A stretch of DNA of 64,000 nt from an uncultured Glaciecola sp. GTDB lineage: Bacteria; Pseudomonadota; Gammaproteobacteria; Enterobacterales; Alteromonadaceae. Under the pieces are notes generated by a model, which worked only from the letters and a program-made list of their open reading frames with translations, ran no database searches and was not told the DNA's origin. A program made the translations under genes and the position numbers. The first letter of the stretch is position 1. Each line of letters opens with the position of its first letter. This document shows, piece after piece, positions 36,484 through 45,351 of this stretch. The stretch spans positions 124,001-188,000 of the forward strand of contig NZ_CALJHY010000004.1 in assembly GCF_937770335.1 (NCBI RefSeq). The letters run 5' to 3'.

Positions 36484-37299
36484 TTATTCTAAAAAGTCGA
36501 GTATTAGAGGAGTAATCTCTTTGGGGTGGGTCATGTGTAAGCAATGCCCTTGTGCCTCGACCACCTCTATTTTATTATTGGCAATATTGTCGTGCATATA
36601 CTGTCCTACCTCAACACTAGCTAAATTGTCATACGCACTTTGTAAAATTAACGTATCGCAGGTTAAGTTAGAAAGTATGTGCCTGTAATCAGAGAGAAAA
36701 GTAGTCTTCGCAAACGTCTTTGCAACAATAGGGTCCGTGCTACAAAAACTCCCCGACAGTTCTCCTATTAGTTCGGGTGAGTCAGCGTTGCCAATTAATA
36801 AAGGTGCTAGATAATTAGCCCAACCAAGATAATTTTTATCCATCAAATCTAAAAGTTCTTCTAAATCATGGCGCTCAAAGCCACCATTGTAATCGGGTGC
36901 TTGGTTTAGAAAGCAAGGAGAAGGGCATACCATGACAATTTTTTTTATCGTTTCTGGAGCACTTATTGAAGCAATAGCGGCGATGGTTGCACTAACGGAA
37001 TGAGCTATGATGGTCACATCTTTAAGAGACAGTTCATCAATAATATCAATCACGTCTTGAGCATACCCTTCTAATTGGGAATATTTTTCTGTTGAATAGT
37101 AAGCAAGCGTAGAGTTACCAGATCCGACATAGTCAAACAAGACAATGCGGTAGCTTTCGAGCAAGCCAGGCAGTATTGAACGCCACATATTTTGATCACA
37201 ACCGAAACCATGCGCTAGTATCAGCGTGGGGCCATTAGGGTTACCTAAGACGTTGACATTATTGCGTAAGCGTATATTACTAAAATCTTGTTTATCCAT
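36484..37299 (-). CDS. RsbQ-type alpha/beta hydrolase
   Basis: A 271-residue hydrolase matching Bacillus RsbQ along its length. It has LILAHGFGCDQNMWRSILPG, FDYVGSGNST, GYAQDVIDIIDEL, the nucleophile S101 in IIAHSVSA, CPSPCFLNQAPDYNGGFE, FCSTDPIVAKTFAKTTFLSDYR, an Asp in LQSAYDN and the His in AQGHCLHM. This triad and the pattern mark the RsbQ/D14/KAI2 group, which act as receptors or signal-makers rather than general esterases. In Bacillus, RsbQ is needed for the PAS phosphatase RsbP. Here the partner, 6 bases downstream, is a PAS diguanylate cyclase. The ligand is unknown. Confidence 0.9.
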   Translation of the reverse strand: MDKQDFSNIRLRNNVNVLGNPNGPTLILAHGFGCDQNMWRSILPGLLESYRIVLFDYVGSGNSTLAYYSTEKYSQLEGYAQDVIDIIDELSLKDVTIIAHSVSATIAAIASISAPETIKKIVMVCPSPCFLNQAPDYNGGFERHDLEELLDLMDKNYLGWANYLAPLLIGNADSPELIGELSGSFCSTDPIVAKTFAKTTFLSDYRHILSNLTCDTLILQSAYDNLASVEVGQYMHDNIANNKIEVVEAQGHCLHMTHPKEITPLILDFLE

Positions 37300-37639
37300 T
37301 GCTAATATCTCTATTTTTTATAAAGGAAAGCGCATAAGATCAACCAATCTAAGGGTGAAAATTATAACCTAAAATTATACCATAATTTTTTTGCAAACGA
37401 ACCTGCCTTTTTTAACCTCCTCTTTCTTATAACTGCCAACAACGCTAATAATGGTTCTGGTCAGTTCTTAACTCCTCTTACCTAGAAGAAGACAAGATGA
37501 TCCTTAATTGAATTTACACAAGTGTAACGTAAGCACACCTAAAAAATTTTTGATCACATTGAGGAATGATTGTTTACATGCATTAATTTTGTTAATTTCA
37601 AAACATTGAAAATGAAAAGACATTAAGAATCGCGCTACC
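37300..37639. promoter_or_regulatory. 340-base divergent region before the SNF2 gene
   Basis: AT-rich spacer between the RsbQ-like gene and the SNF2 gene. Both promoters should lie here. No gene or clear operator is seen. Confidence 0.4.
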
Positions 37640-40600
37640 ATGAATTTTGCTGCTTTAATCCAGCCCCAAACTCACCAACAAATAGAATCTTTATATCAAG
37701 TTTTCTTAAATCTTAATGACTCTGAGAAAACACTATTACTGATTTTAGCTGTCGTATACAAACCTATCGGTATTGCGAAGTTAGAGCAGATAATAGATAT
37801 ACTGGGTAGTAGAGGCTTGCTACCAAAAGCAAAAAAAGAGCAGCGCCTAAGTGTACAAAAAAAAGAAAAACTAATAGGGCAATCGCTATTAATTGTAAAC
37901 AGCGATGGGGTGCAGCTCAATAGATTACTAGCTAATCTACTCACGGCTGAAATTGGCCAATTAAACACCTTATTTGAGTGCAGCGCGCATGAAAAATTAG
38001 TTGAAATAATAATGGCAGCAGAACAAATCGCGCCTGCGTTTAATAGCAATAGTTTACTTAAAAAAGAAGTCGATAGTTGCCGAGTTATTAGAGACCTTTA
38101 TTACTTAGATGAAATAGAACAGGTAAAATATGCCTTAGCTTTTAATAAAAACCCGCAAATTATAAACCATCATCAAAACAGCATATTAGTTGAGATTCTT
38201 TTTCTCCCCTTCAATTTAACTACTTTTTTAAAGTTACCGGATGTATTGCAGTATCAAGCATTTGCGACACTTATTAGAATGTTTCAAATAAACGGACAAA
38301 GCTGTGAATACCCTATCCAATTATTAGAGCAGGTTTGCGCTGCTCATGCTGATAGAAAGCAACTTGCTCCAGGCACTAGGTCTAGCAACAAATCTAGTAC
38401 TCTGTGTCATTATTTACTTGCCGAACAATATTTATATCAAATGCGCTTTGAGGAGTTTGAGCGCGTAGAATTTACCCATGACGAGAGCACTTATGGGATC
38501 CAACTGCGAGCTGCATATTACTTTTTGACTGGCGACAACCAGCAAGCTATCAACTATTTTGAAAAAGCGATGCAGGCTAAGAATAAAGTCACTAAACGTA
38601 AAAACCAGTATTTAAACGAAGTATTAGGCTACTTCTATAAATTGGCATTAATGGTTGAAGCAAACAGAAGCGATGTTAGTTACTTTTCAACAGCACTCAA
38701 ACAAGTCGAATTTGAAGAAAGTGACCGTAAAGTTAACAGTGATTTTTATAATGTAGGACGCGGCGTTGTTAAACCTATTTTAAGCTTATCAACTGGCGAA
38801 AAATATAATATTCGTGTTGAGTACAGTTGTGCTGATGAAGAAATTGATTTTTATGGTCATCAACTCGGTTATTTTAATTATTTATTATCACAGGTATGGT
38901 GTAACAAGAGCAAAGACCCAGCCTTAGCAAAATTAGCATTAAAATATCAACACAAATTTAATCAACTTGGTTACCCCTTATTTGCTCAATTATGCCAACA
39001 ACTGGAAGCTAGTTTTAACAGCATAAAGCCGAAAATTGAATCAAAACTTGTTGACATCAGCACGCTGATAGAAAGCAAGTCACAGTGGGATTTAGCCCTC
39101 GATAAATTAATAGCGCTTAATCCGAATAGTGAAACCACCGTGGTATCGAGTCCTGAAAATTCAGCAAAACCGGTTCGCTTAATTTGGCAGCTTGTGCAAG
39201 ATTATGATGACAACTTAACCGCTCGCGAGCAAAAACTGAATAAGAATGCTTGGAGTAAAGGGCGCGTTGTATCGCTAAAACGATTAAAAGAGGAAACCCA
39301 CCTTTTTGATTACTTAAGTGATAGCGATAAGAGAATTTGCAGAGCAATTACCGCACACCAAAGCTGGGGCTATTACCCAAAACTTGAATATACACTGCAA
39401 GGATTATCTGCACTTGATGCAGCAGTAGGTATCGATAATCTATACAAGTCTGACGACCTAACCTTCCCTATTGAGCTTACGAAACGCGAACCCGAACTGC
39501 TGGTTAGTCAGCAAGGCGACCAACTTTGTTTAAGTATTGCCGATTTGTCAGGAGATATCGATGATGACCATGATGATGACATAGCTCACTCGGCTTATCG
39601 GCTTAAACTGATCTCAGATGACCACTACCAGCTCACCGTGTTTTCACCTGAACACATTAAAGTTGCTAAAATCATTGGTGAGGGAGGTTTGTTAATACCC
39701 ATCAGTGCAAAACAGAAAGCACTCGATGGTATATCTGCCGTGGCGCCTTTTTTGAATATACAATCTGATATATCAGAGCTTGATACCGGTTTAGAGACGC
39801 ATGAATGCGACCTTAATTTGGTCATTAATATTCAGCCAACGCAAGGGGGACTGGCATTTACTTGTGTGGTCATGCCATTTGGCGAAAACGGGCCTGCATT
39901 TAAACCCGGCATTGGCAATGCGAGCCTAACAACTGATATCAAAGGGAAGCGCATTGCCACCCAGCGGGACTTGCAGCGCGAGGAAACGTTATTAGATCAA
40001 CTAGACCAAGCGTGCCCAGCCTTTTTAGATATGCCGGATAACGTCTTACTATTGGATGATTTACAAATTGCTTTGGCAGTCTTAGAACAGCTAGAAGGCG
40101 CTATCACTAACGCCAATTTTAACATCGTACTTCGTTGGCCGAAAGGCAAAAAAGTAAGCTTAACTAAGAAGCTAGAGAGTGAGCATCTGCAACTCTCAGT
40201 CAGCAAAAAAAGTGAATGGTTCGACATCACAGGGGACTTACAGGTCAATAACGAACAAGTAATCGAACTGCGCAAATTACTCGAACTGGTGAAAAGCAGT
40301 AGTGGTCGCTTTATCAAGCTTGGCGCTGATCAAATACTTGCTTTGTCTGAGGACTTACGCCATAAATTAGATCAAATAAATAAACTCACCGACGACGGTA
40401 AATTCCATCCGCTGGCTAGCTTGCAAATAGAAGAGGCCACCACTGGCATGCGCATGAAAACCATTCATGCATGGGATCAGCAAACCCAAAAAATGCATCA
40501 AGCAAATACGATTGAACCGCAAATCCCGTCAACCTTTCAAGCTCAATTGCGCGACTATCAGCTAGTGGGTTTCGACTGGGCGTCGCGTTTAGCGCATTGG

Positions 40601-41953
40601 GGCGCAGGCGCTTGTTTAGCAGATGACATGGGTTTAGGTAAAACCTTACAAGCCCTTGCGGTATTATTATCTCGCGCAAGCCAAGGGCCGAGCCTCGTTA
40701 TTGCCCCAACATCAGTTTGTTTCAACTGGCACCAAGAAGCCATCAAGTTTACGCCCACGCTAAATATAAAATTATTCGCTGACTCAACTAATACTGAACA
40801 ACGAACAGATTTATTGAGTGAATTAAGTCCATTTGATTGCGTGATCATCAGTTACGGACTGCTGCAACGCGAAAGCGATATACTCAAAACAATACAATGG
40901 CACACTATTATTGCCGACGAGGCGCAGGCGCTTAAAAATCCATTAACCAAACGCAGTAAAGCTGCCATGGCTTTAAAAGGTGATTTTAAAATGATCACCA
41001 CCGGCACTCCCATTGAAAATGATCTCACCGAACTATGGAGCTTATTTCGCTTTATTAACCCTGGTTTACTCGGCAACCTAAAACGTTTTGGCGAACGATT
41101 CTCAACGCCTATTGAAAATGCAAAAGACGATAAACTGGCTGCGCGCAAAGCAAGCCAAGGACTCAAAGCACTGATTCAACCTTTCATTCTGCGCCGCATG
41201 AAAAACCAAGTATTAACCGAACTTCCGCCGCGTACCGACATTAACATTCAAGTAGAGATGAGCCCAAAGGAACGCGACTTTTACGAGGCATTGCGCCTCA
41301 ATGCTCTCGATAATATTAGCCAAAGCGGGCTAAAAGCGAACGCAGGAGAGCAGCGCATTAGAATGCTCGCCGAATTAGTGAAGCTGCGTCAGGCTTGCTG
41401 CCATCCCAGACTAGTTATGGCTGAAAGCGACATACCCAGCGCAAAACTAGCTGCGCTCAGTGAGTTACTTGATGAGCTTAAGCTTAATAATCACAAAGCG
41501 CTTATCTTTAGTCAGTTTGTAGGGCATCTCAAAATAATAAAACAACATATTGAATCCAAAGGCTTTAGCTACCAATATTTAGATGGCTCAACCCCGCAGA
41601 AAGAACGTCAAAAACGTGTTAACGCCTTTCAACGCGGTGAAGGTGACATATTTTTAATCAGCCTAAAAGCAGGCGGTTCAGGGCTAAACTTAACTGCCGC
41701 CGACTATGTTATTCACATGGACCCTTGGTGGAACCCTGCGGTAGAAGAACAAGCATCTGATCGCGCCCACCGCATAGGGCAAAAACGCCCCGTTACCATT
41801 TATAGATTAATAGCTCAAAATACAATTGAAGAAAAAATTGTAGCCCTGCATAAGCATAAACGCGACTTAGCAGACAAACTACTTTCGGGTAACGAAGCCG
41901 TTACTAAGCTATCGGTGGATGATATGTTGAATCTGTTAAAACAGACGTTTTAA
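37640..41953 (+). CDS. Very large SNF2-family ATPase with uncharacterised N-terminal region
   Basis: A 1437-residue protein. Residues about 965-1437 form an SNF2 helicase core: LRDYQLVGFDWASR, Walker A in CLADDMGLGKTLQALA, DEAQ box in TIIADEAQALKN, ITTGTPIENDLTELWSLFRFINPG, then helicase C with YLDGSTPQKERQKRV, SLKAGGSGLNLTAADYVIHMDPWWNPAVEEQASDRAHRIGQ. The preceding 960 residues contain no domain I recognise; the first 500 look helical and repeat-like, and DIDDDHDDDI is an acidic patch near 638. Such proteins are common single genes in Alteromonadales. A nucleic-acid remodelling role is likely; substrate unknown. It stands alone, 185 bases before a methyltransferase. Confidence 0.88.
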   Translation: MNFAALIQPQTHQQIESLYQVFLNLNDSEKTLLLILAVVYKPIGIAKLEQIIDILGSRGLLPKAKKEQRLSVQKKEKLIGQSLLIVNSDGVQLNRLLANLLTAEIGQLNTLFECSAHEKLVEIIMAAEQIAPAFNSNSLLKKEVDSCRVIRDLYYLDEIEQVKYALAFNKNPQIINHHQNSILVEILFLPFNLTTFLKLPDVLQYQAFATLIRMFQINGQSCEYPIQLLEQVCAAHADRKQLAPGTRSSNKSSTLCHYLLAEQYLYQMRFEEFERVEFTHDESTYGIQLRAAYYFLTGDNQQAINYFEKAMQAKNKVTKRKNQYLNEVLGYFYKLALMVEANRSDVSYFSTALKQVEFEESDRKVNSDFYNVGRGVVKPILSLSTGEKYNIRVEYSCADEEIDFYGHQLGYFNYLLSQVWCNKSKDPALAKLALKYQHKFNQLGYPLFAQLCQQLEASFNSIKPKIESKLVDISTLIESKSQWDLALDKLIALNPNSETTVVSSPENSAKPVRLIWQLVQDYDDNLTAREQKLNKNAWSKGRVVSLKRLKEETHLFDYLSDSDKRICRAITAHQSWGYYPKLEYTLQGLSALDAAVGIDNLYKSDDLTFPIELTKREPELLVSQQGDQLCLSIADLSGDIDDDHDDDIAHSAYRLKLISDDHYQLTVFSPEHIKVAKIIGEGGLLIPISAKQKALDGISAVAPFLNIQSDISELDTGLETHECDLNLVINIQPTQGGLAFTCVVMPFGENGPAFKPGIGNASLTTDIKGKRIATQRDLQREETLLDQLDQACPAFLDMPDNVLLLDDLQIALAVLEQLEGAITNANFNIVLRWPKGKKVSLTKKLESEHLQLSVSKKSEWFDITGDLQVNNEQVIELRKLLELVKSSSGRFIKLGADQILALSEDLRHKLDQINKLTDDGKFHPLASLQIEEATTGMRMKTIHAWDQQTQKMHQANTIEPQIPSTFQAQLRDYQLVGFDWASRLAHWGAGACLADDMGLGKTLQALAVLLSRASQGPSLVIAPTSVCFNWHQEAIKFTPTLNIKLFADSTNTEQRTDLLSELSPFDCVIISYGLLQRESDILKTIQWHTIIADEAQALKNPLTKRSKAAMALKGDFKMITTGTPIENDLTELWSLFRFINPGLLGNLKRFGERFSTPIENAKDDKLAARKASQGLKALIQPFILRRMKNQVLTELPPRTDINIQVEMSPKERDFYEALRLNALDNISQSGLKANAGEQRIRMLAELVKLRQACCHPRLVMAESDIPSAKLAALSELLDELKLNNHKALIFSQFVGHLKIIKQHIESKGFSYQYLDGSTPQKERQKRVNAFQRGEGDIFLISLKAGGSGLNLTAADYVIHMDPWWNPAVEEQASDRAHRIGQKRPVTIYRLIAQNTIEEKIVALHKHKRDLADKLLSGNEAVTKLSVDDMLNLLKQTF

Positions 41954-42138
41954 GTTGGCTTAGATAGCCAGCGTGATGCTTATTGAAATCCTCAGGCCCT
42001 TACACGGGGTTGAGAGAAGCCGGTTTGGATAAGTGAGGAACCGCATGAGAGTATGACAATTAGATGAATGCAGTTAATTCGCAAAGCAAGCGCCATCCTG
42101 TAGACTAGTCATCTGACTATTTATGTTAACTGAGTTTT

Positions 42139-42879
42139 ATGGCCACCGCTTTATACACCGACTTGTCCAGCTACTACGACTTAATGTGCAGAGATATCGA
42201 TTATCAAAATCAAAGTGATTGGGTTTGTCGCCTTCATCAATTGTTTGGCAATGAAAGCAAACAACATATTGATTTAGCTTGTGGTACTGGCCCGCACATA
42301 CGTCATTTCATCAATATGGGTTATCAGTGTCAAGGTCTAGATATCAATCAGCCAATGTTAGATATTGCTGAGGAGCGCTGCCCAGAAGCACTCTTCACCT
42401 TGGGTAATATGATTGATTTTAGTGTAGATGAGCCTGTCGACTTAATATCGTGCTTTCTATATTCATTGCATTATTGCCAGAATATAGCGATGTTAAATGA
42501 CTGTATAAAGTGCGTACATCGCGCTTTAAAAACTGGCGGTATGTTTTGTTTTAATGCAGTAGATAAAAATACGATTGACAATGACACGTTTGAACAGCAT
42601 TGCTTACAGCATCAGGACAGTCAGTTTACCTTTACGTCAGCCTGGGATTATTGTGGCGAAGGAGATCAACAATACCTCGCTATAAGTATCGAAAAAGAAC
42701 GTGATAATAAGCGTCAAACTTGGCAAGACAGACATTCAATGGTGGCATTGAATTTTGATCAATTACAACAAATGTTGCGTCCGTATTTTGAGATTACCTT
42801 ATTTGAACATGATTACACCAAGTTAGTTCCCTGGCACCCAAGTTCTGGCAATGCCATTTTTGCTTGCGTTAAATTGTAA
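42139..42879 (+). CDS. Class I SAM-dependent methyltransferase
   Basis: A 246-residue protein with the class I methyltransferase fold. The SAM-binding loop is HIDLACGTGPHIRHF (motif I), followed by CQGLDINQPMLDIAEERCP (motif II) and PVDLISCFLYSLHYCQ (motif IV). It has no DNA-methylase NPPY motif, so a small-molecule or protein substrate is more likely. It begins YTDLSSYYDLMCRDIDY, the usual opening of this subfamily. The ATG at 42139 is about 185 bases beyond the SNF2 gene, with a weak hairpin-like element (CGGTT/AACCG) in between, so co-transcription is uncertain. Substrate unknown. Confidence 0.85.
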   Translation: MATALYTDLSSYYDLMCRDIDYQNQSDWVCRLHQLFGNESKQHIDLACGTGPHIRHFINMGYQCQGLDINQPMLDIAEERCPEALFTLGNMIDFSVDEPVDLISCFLYSLHYCQNIAMLNDCIKCVHRALKTGGMFCFNAVDKNTIDNDTFEQHCLQHQDSQFTFTSAWDYCGEGDQQYLAISIEKERDNKRQTWQDRHSMVALNFDQLQQMLRPYFEITLFEHDYTKLVPWHPSSGNAIFACVKL

Positions 42880-42914
42880 GCTACTGGGCACTGCCATTGC
42901 GCTAAAAAACTGGA

Positions 42915-43229
42915 CTATGGCGTAACAATATTAAACCAGAAAGGAAACTCTTCTAGCATTTGTAATATAGATATAAATGCATTGATGTCACCATCAAATT
43001 TTATGCCTCCACTTTGGACTAATTCAGGAAAACTTTTCACCTTCATTGACATTAAGTTTAGGTCGCTTCTATTCATCACAATGGTTACGTCGGCGCTGTC
43101 TGACTGTATTCCTTGAATATTATTGAAATGAGCATTCTTTAATTCTAGTAAGAATTTTTCATCTTTATCTGGGATACACAATATTGATGGTGATGGTTTT
43201 TCCAATGGCTTTTCATGCTTTGTATGAAA
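42915..43229 (-). pseudogene. Orphan alkylsulfatase C-terminal (SCP2-like) domain
   Basis: An open frame on the minus strand with no ATG near its beginning; the first possible start is a TTG at 43205 and a stop lies at 43230-43232. The protein resembles only the last 90 residues of SdsA1/BDS1-type alkylsulfatases: DVTIVMNRSDLNLMSMKVKS, GGIKFDGDINAFISILQMLEEF and the terminal FWFNIVTP. The catalytic metallo-beta-lactamase part, normally about 500 residues upstream, is missing. I read it as a deletion remnant rather than a working gene, though a stand-alone SCP2-like protein cannot be excluded. It is convergent to the methyltransferase. Confidence 0.6.
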
Positions 43230-43325
43230 TTAGTAACACGCCTTCTGCGCATCTAACTTCTTCAAATCCAATTTTGAGCAATATCAAAATTTTAGCTGAA
43301 TACTGAAAAGCTAGTTTCAACTAGA

Positions 43326-43339
43326 TTGACATGTATCAA
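43326..43339. promoter_or_regulatory. FNR/Anr-like site before ldhA
   Basis: TTGACATGTATCAA differs by one base from the FNR/Anr consensus TTGAT-N4-ATCAA. A class II activation start would fall near 43374, with TATTAAT at 43363-43369 as -10 box. The ATG of the dehydrogenase is 134 bases beyond the site. Confidence 0.6.
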
Positions 43340-43473
43340 TGTATTTTTGGTCATTAAGCGCATTATTAATGATGACATTCAACGCACTTTGATTCTTTTC
43401 AACGAAAGAATACCAATTAAAAATTCCAGAAATTTGTGTTGACCCAAAATACGCATTTTATAAGGATAGTAAT

Positions 43474-44466
43474 ATGAAAGTCGGTGTTTTTAGTTGCAAG
43501 CCTTACGACCGTGCCGCATTTGAATCGAGGAGTAGCCAATATGGATTCGATTTGGTGTTTATCGAAAGTGCACTAAATACCGAAACCGCAGCGCTTGCCA
43601 AGCCCTTTGATGCCATTTGTATTTTTGTAGATGATGATATCAATTCCGAAGTCCTCGACAAACTGCATGAATTTGGAATTATTCATATTGCATTAAGATG
43701 TACTGGTTTTAATAATGTAGATTTAGTCAAAGCTGAAAAGCTGGGTATCAGTGTGTCTCGAGTCCCAAATTATTCTGCTGAATCGGTTGCCGAACATACA
43801 CTTGCGCTTATTTTGAGTTTAAATCGTAAGTTGTTAAAAGCGAATAGTCGAATGCGCCACAATAACTTCGAATTAGATGGCTTGCTAGGTTTTAATTTAC
43901 GCGGTAAAACAATTGGCGTAATTGGAACTGGAAAAATTGGTCGTGTTCTAATTAATATTCTATCCGGGTTTGGCTGTACGATACTTTGTAACGACCCATC
44001 ACCTTCAGAATCAATAAAAAGTATGGGCCATGAGTATGTTGATTTCTCCGAATTAATAAGAAGATCCGATATCATCAGCTTACATTGCCCGCTGACGGCA
44101 CACAATCAGCATATGATCGGTCATCCTGAAGTCATTATGATGAAAGGTAATGTCATGATTATTAATACATCTCGCGGCAGCCTCATTAATCCTCAGGCAA
44201 TAATTAGCGGGCTAAAAAGTAGAAAAATCGGCTATCTGGGCATCGATATGTATGAAATGGAATCGGAATTATCTGCGGAAAACATTATTTGCGAGTGCAT
44301 TTCTGATGACACTTATAGACGATTAGCCACTTTTTCAAATGTGTTGATCACCCATCACCTTGGGTTTTTTACCCACGAGTCCTTACAGCAGATAGCAGAT
44401 ACAACGCTCGTCAATCTTCAATATTGTTTTGTAGGTAAAGTGTGTTCGGACACTTTCTTAGCCTGA
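43474..44466 (+). CDS. ldhA: D-lactate dehydrogenase (D-isomer 2-hydroxyacid dehydrogenase)
   Basis: Reduces pyruvate to D-lactate with NADH in fermentation. The 330-residue protein shows the family layout: N-terminal catalytic half with HIALRCTGFNNVDL, Arg in the RCTG segment, PNYSAESVAEHTLALILSLNRK, the NAD-binding GVIGTGKIGRVLINI, DIISLHCPLTAHNQHMI, the second catalytic region MIINTSRGSLIN, and the catalytic His/Glu pair toward ITHHLGFFTHES. GYLGIDMYEMESEL is the LdhA-typical stretch. AAGGA lies before the ATG. A FNR-like site lies upstream, fitting low-oxygen expression. The small cytochrome gene follows 67 bases later and may share the transcript. Confidence 0.9.
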   Translation: MKVGVFSCKPYDRAAFESRSSQYGFDLVFIESALNTETAALAKPFDAICIFVDDDINSEVLDKLHEFGIIHIALRCTGFNNVDLVKAEKLGISVSRVPNYSAESVAEHTLALILSLNRKLLKANSRMRHNNFELDGLLGFNLRGKTIGVIGTGKIGRVLINILSGFGCTILCNDPSPSESIKSMGHEYVDFSELIRRSDIISLHCPLTAHNQHMIGHPEVIMMKGNVMIINTSRGSLINPQAIISGLKSRKIGYLGIDMYEMESELSAENIICECISDDTYRRLATFSNVLITHHLGFFTHESLQQIADTTLVNLQYCFVGKVCSDTFLA

Positions 44467-44533
44467 TTGTAAGTCTTTATATAATAACTAAAATTTGCAA
44501 TTTGATCTTCATAGATAATGAAAAGGAAAAATA

Positions 44534-44992
44534 ATGAACACATATTCTAGTTTAATCATAGCAATTGGGGTCATATCACTAGCGGCTTGTGATGCGGGTC
44601 CAGACTCACCAAGAGGGTTTAGTTTGCCTGAGGGCAACGTGGCAAATGGTCAACAGGCTTTTATGAAGCATCAATGCCTCGCCTGTCATTCTCTGGAAAA
44701 AGTTGATGCCGGTGCAATTAAACCTGAATTAGAAAAAAAGGTGTCATTAGGAGGTATGACGTCGAAAGTAACTACCTATGCAGATTTAGTAACTAGCATT
44801 ATTAACCCATCACACAAAGTTGCAAGGAGGTACAGGCGCACTGGACTAGATGAGTATGGCGTATCAAAAATGCGTAACTATAACGATATTATGACGGTAA
44901 CTGAACTTGTAGATATGGTTTCGTACTTGCAACCACATTACAAGTTAAGGCCCAATCCGTATACCCCATACGGGGATTATTACATTCATTAA
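44534..44992 (+). CDS. Lipoprotein c-type cytochrome
   Basis: A 152-residue exported protein. The N-terminus (MNTYSSLIIAIGVISLAACDAG) is a lipoprotein signal with lipobox LAAC, so it should be lipid-anchored facing the periplasm. A single haem-binding CLACH follows (about 50-54), and Met residues further on (GGMTSKV or VSKMRNYNDIM) could be the sixth ligand. The C-terminus has the VDMVSYLQPHY helix common in small c-type cytochromes. Likely an electron carrier; its partner is unknown. It follows ldhA by 67 bases with its own AAGG box. A partial FNR-like TTGATCTTCATAGA lies just upstream but is weak. Confidence 0.85.
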   Translation: MNTYSSLIIAIGVISLAACDAGPDSPRGFSLPEGNVANGQQAFMKHQCLACHSLEKVDAGAIKPELEKKVSLGGMTSKVTTYADLVTSIINPSHKVARRYRRTGLDEYGVSKMRNYNDIMTVTELVDMVSYLQPHYKLRPNPYTPYGDYYIH

Positions 44993-45009
44993 TCTATTCT
45001 TTAGGTGAA

Positions 45010-45351
45010 TTATTTTATAAATGTAAGCGAGAGTGGTGGAATAAATTTAATAATTTGCTCACCACCCGTTTCATCTGATTTAATTGCAATGTGTTTTAGA
45101 ATACCGTTATCAACATCGACATAAATGCTGTCGGGATCTTTAATTGTGTGCACTAAATCAGGAGTAATAATCTCCAACGAATTATCTTTGGAGTCAAACA
45201 TAATGCCGGTAAGCAAAATCGACTTGGCCACTACTTGAGAGCCAATTTGCAAACTATCAACTTCAATTTCAATGCGTCTGCCTGAAAATTGCTTTGATAG
45301 TCCATCGAAATAATCTTGCCAGTGCTTTTTTTCTATTTTGTGTGTAGTCAT
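45010..45351 (-). CDS. DUF5335-family protein
   Basis: A 113-residue protein with no signal peptide. MTTHKIEKKHWQDYFDGLSKQFSGRRIEIEV and the later beta-strand-rich part match the DUF5335 family as I remember it (HWxxYFDxLSkxxxGrxvxIEV, ending in PLSLTFI-like strands). No activity is known. Its ATG overlaps the stop of the upstream CBS gene by 4 bases, so both are made together; CBS-DUF5335 pairs occur in other proteobacteria near stress or low-oxygen genes. The operon is preceded by a FNR-like site. Confidence 0.65.
   Translation of the reverse strand: MTTHKIEKKHWQDYFDGLSKQFSGRRIEIEVDSLQIGSQVVAKSILLTGIMFDSKDNSLEIITPDLVHTIKDPDSIYVDVDNGILKHIAIKSDETGGEQIIKFIPPLSLTFIK

Noticed and set aside
41954-42138. 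Gap resembling the end of a mobile element or group II intron
   Set aside because: No intron-domain pattern, terminal repeats or transposase; only a weak CGGTT/AACCG stem.
37640-42879. SNF2 ATPase plus methyltransferase as a DISARM-like defence system
   Set aside because: The methyltransferase has no DNA-methylase motif, the genes are 185 bases apart, and no other defence genes are nearby.
43233-43320. Possible remnant of a GNAT acetyltransferase on the minus strand
   Set aside because: Only about 29 codons (GFEEV-like match) bounded by stops; too short to claim.
44512-44525. Fourth FNR-like site before the cytochrome gene (TTGATCTTCATAGA)
   Set aside because: The second half-site is ATAGA instead of ATCAA; too weak, and the gene probably shares the ldhA transcript.
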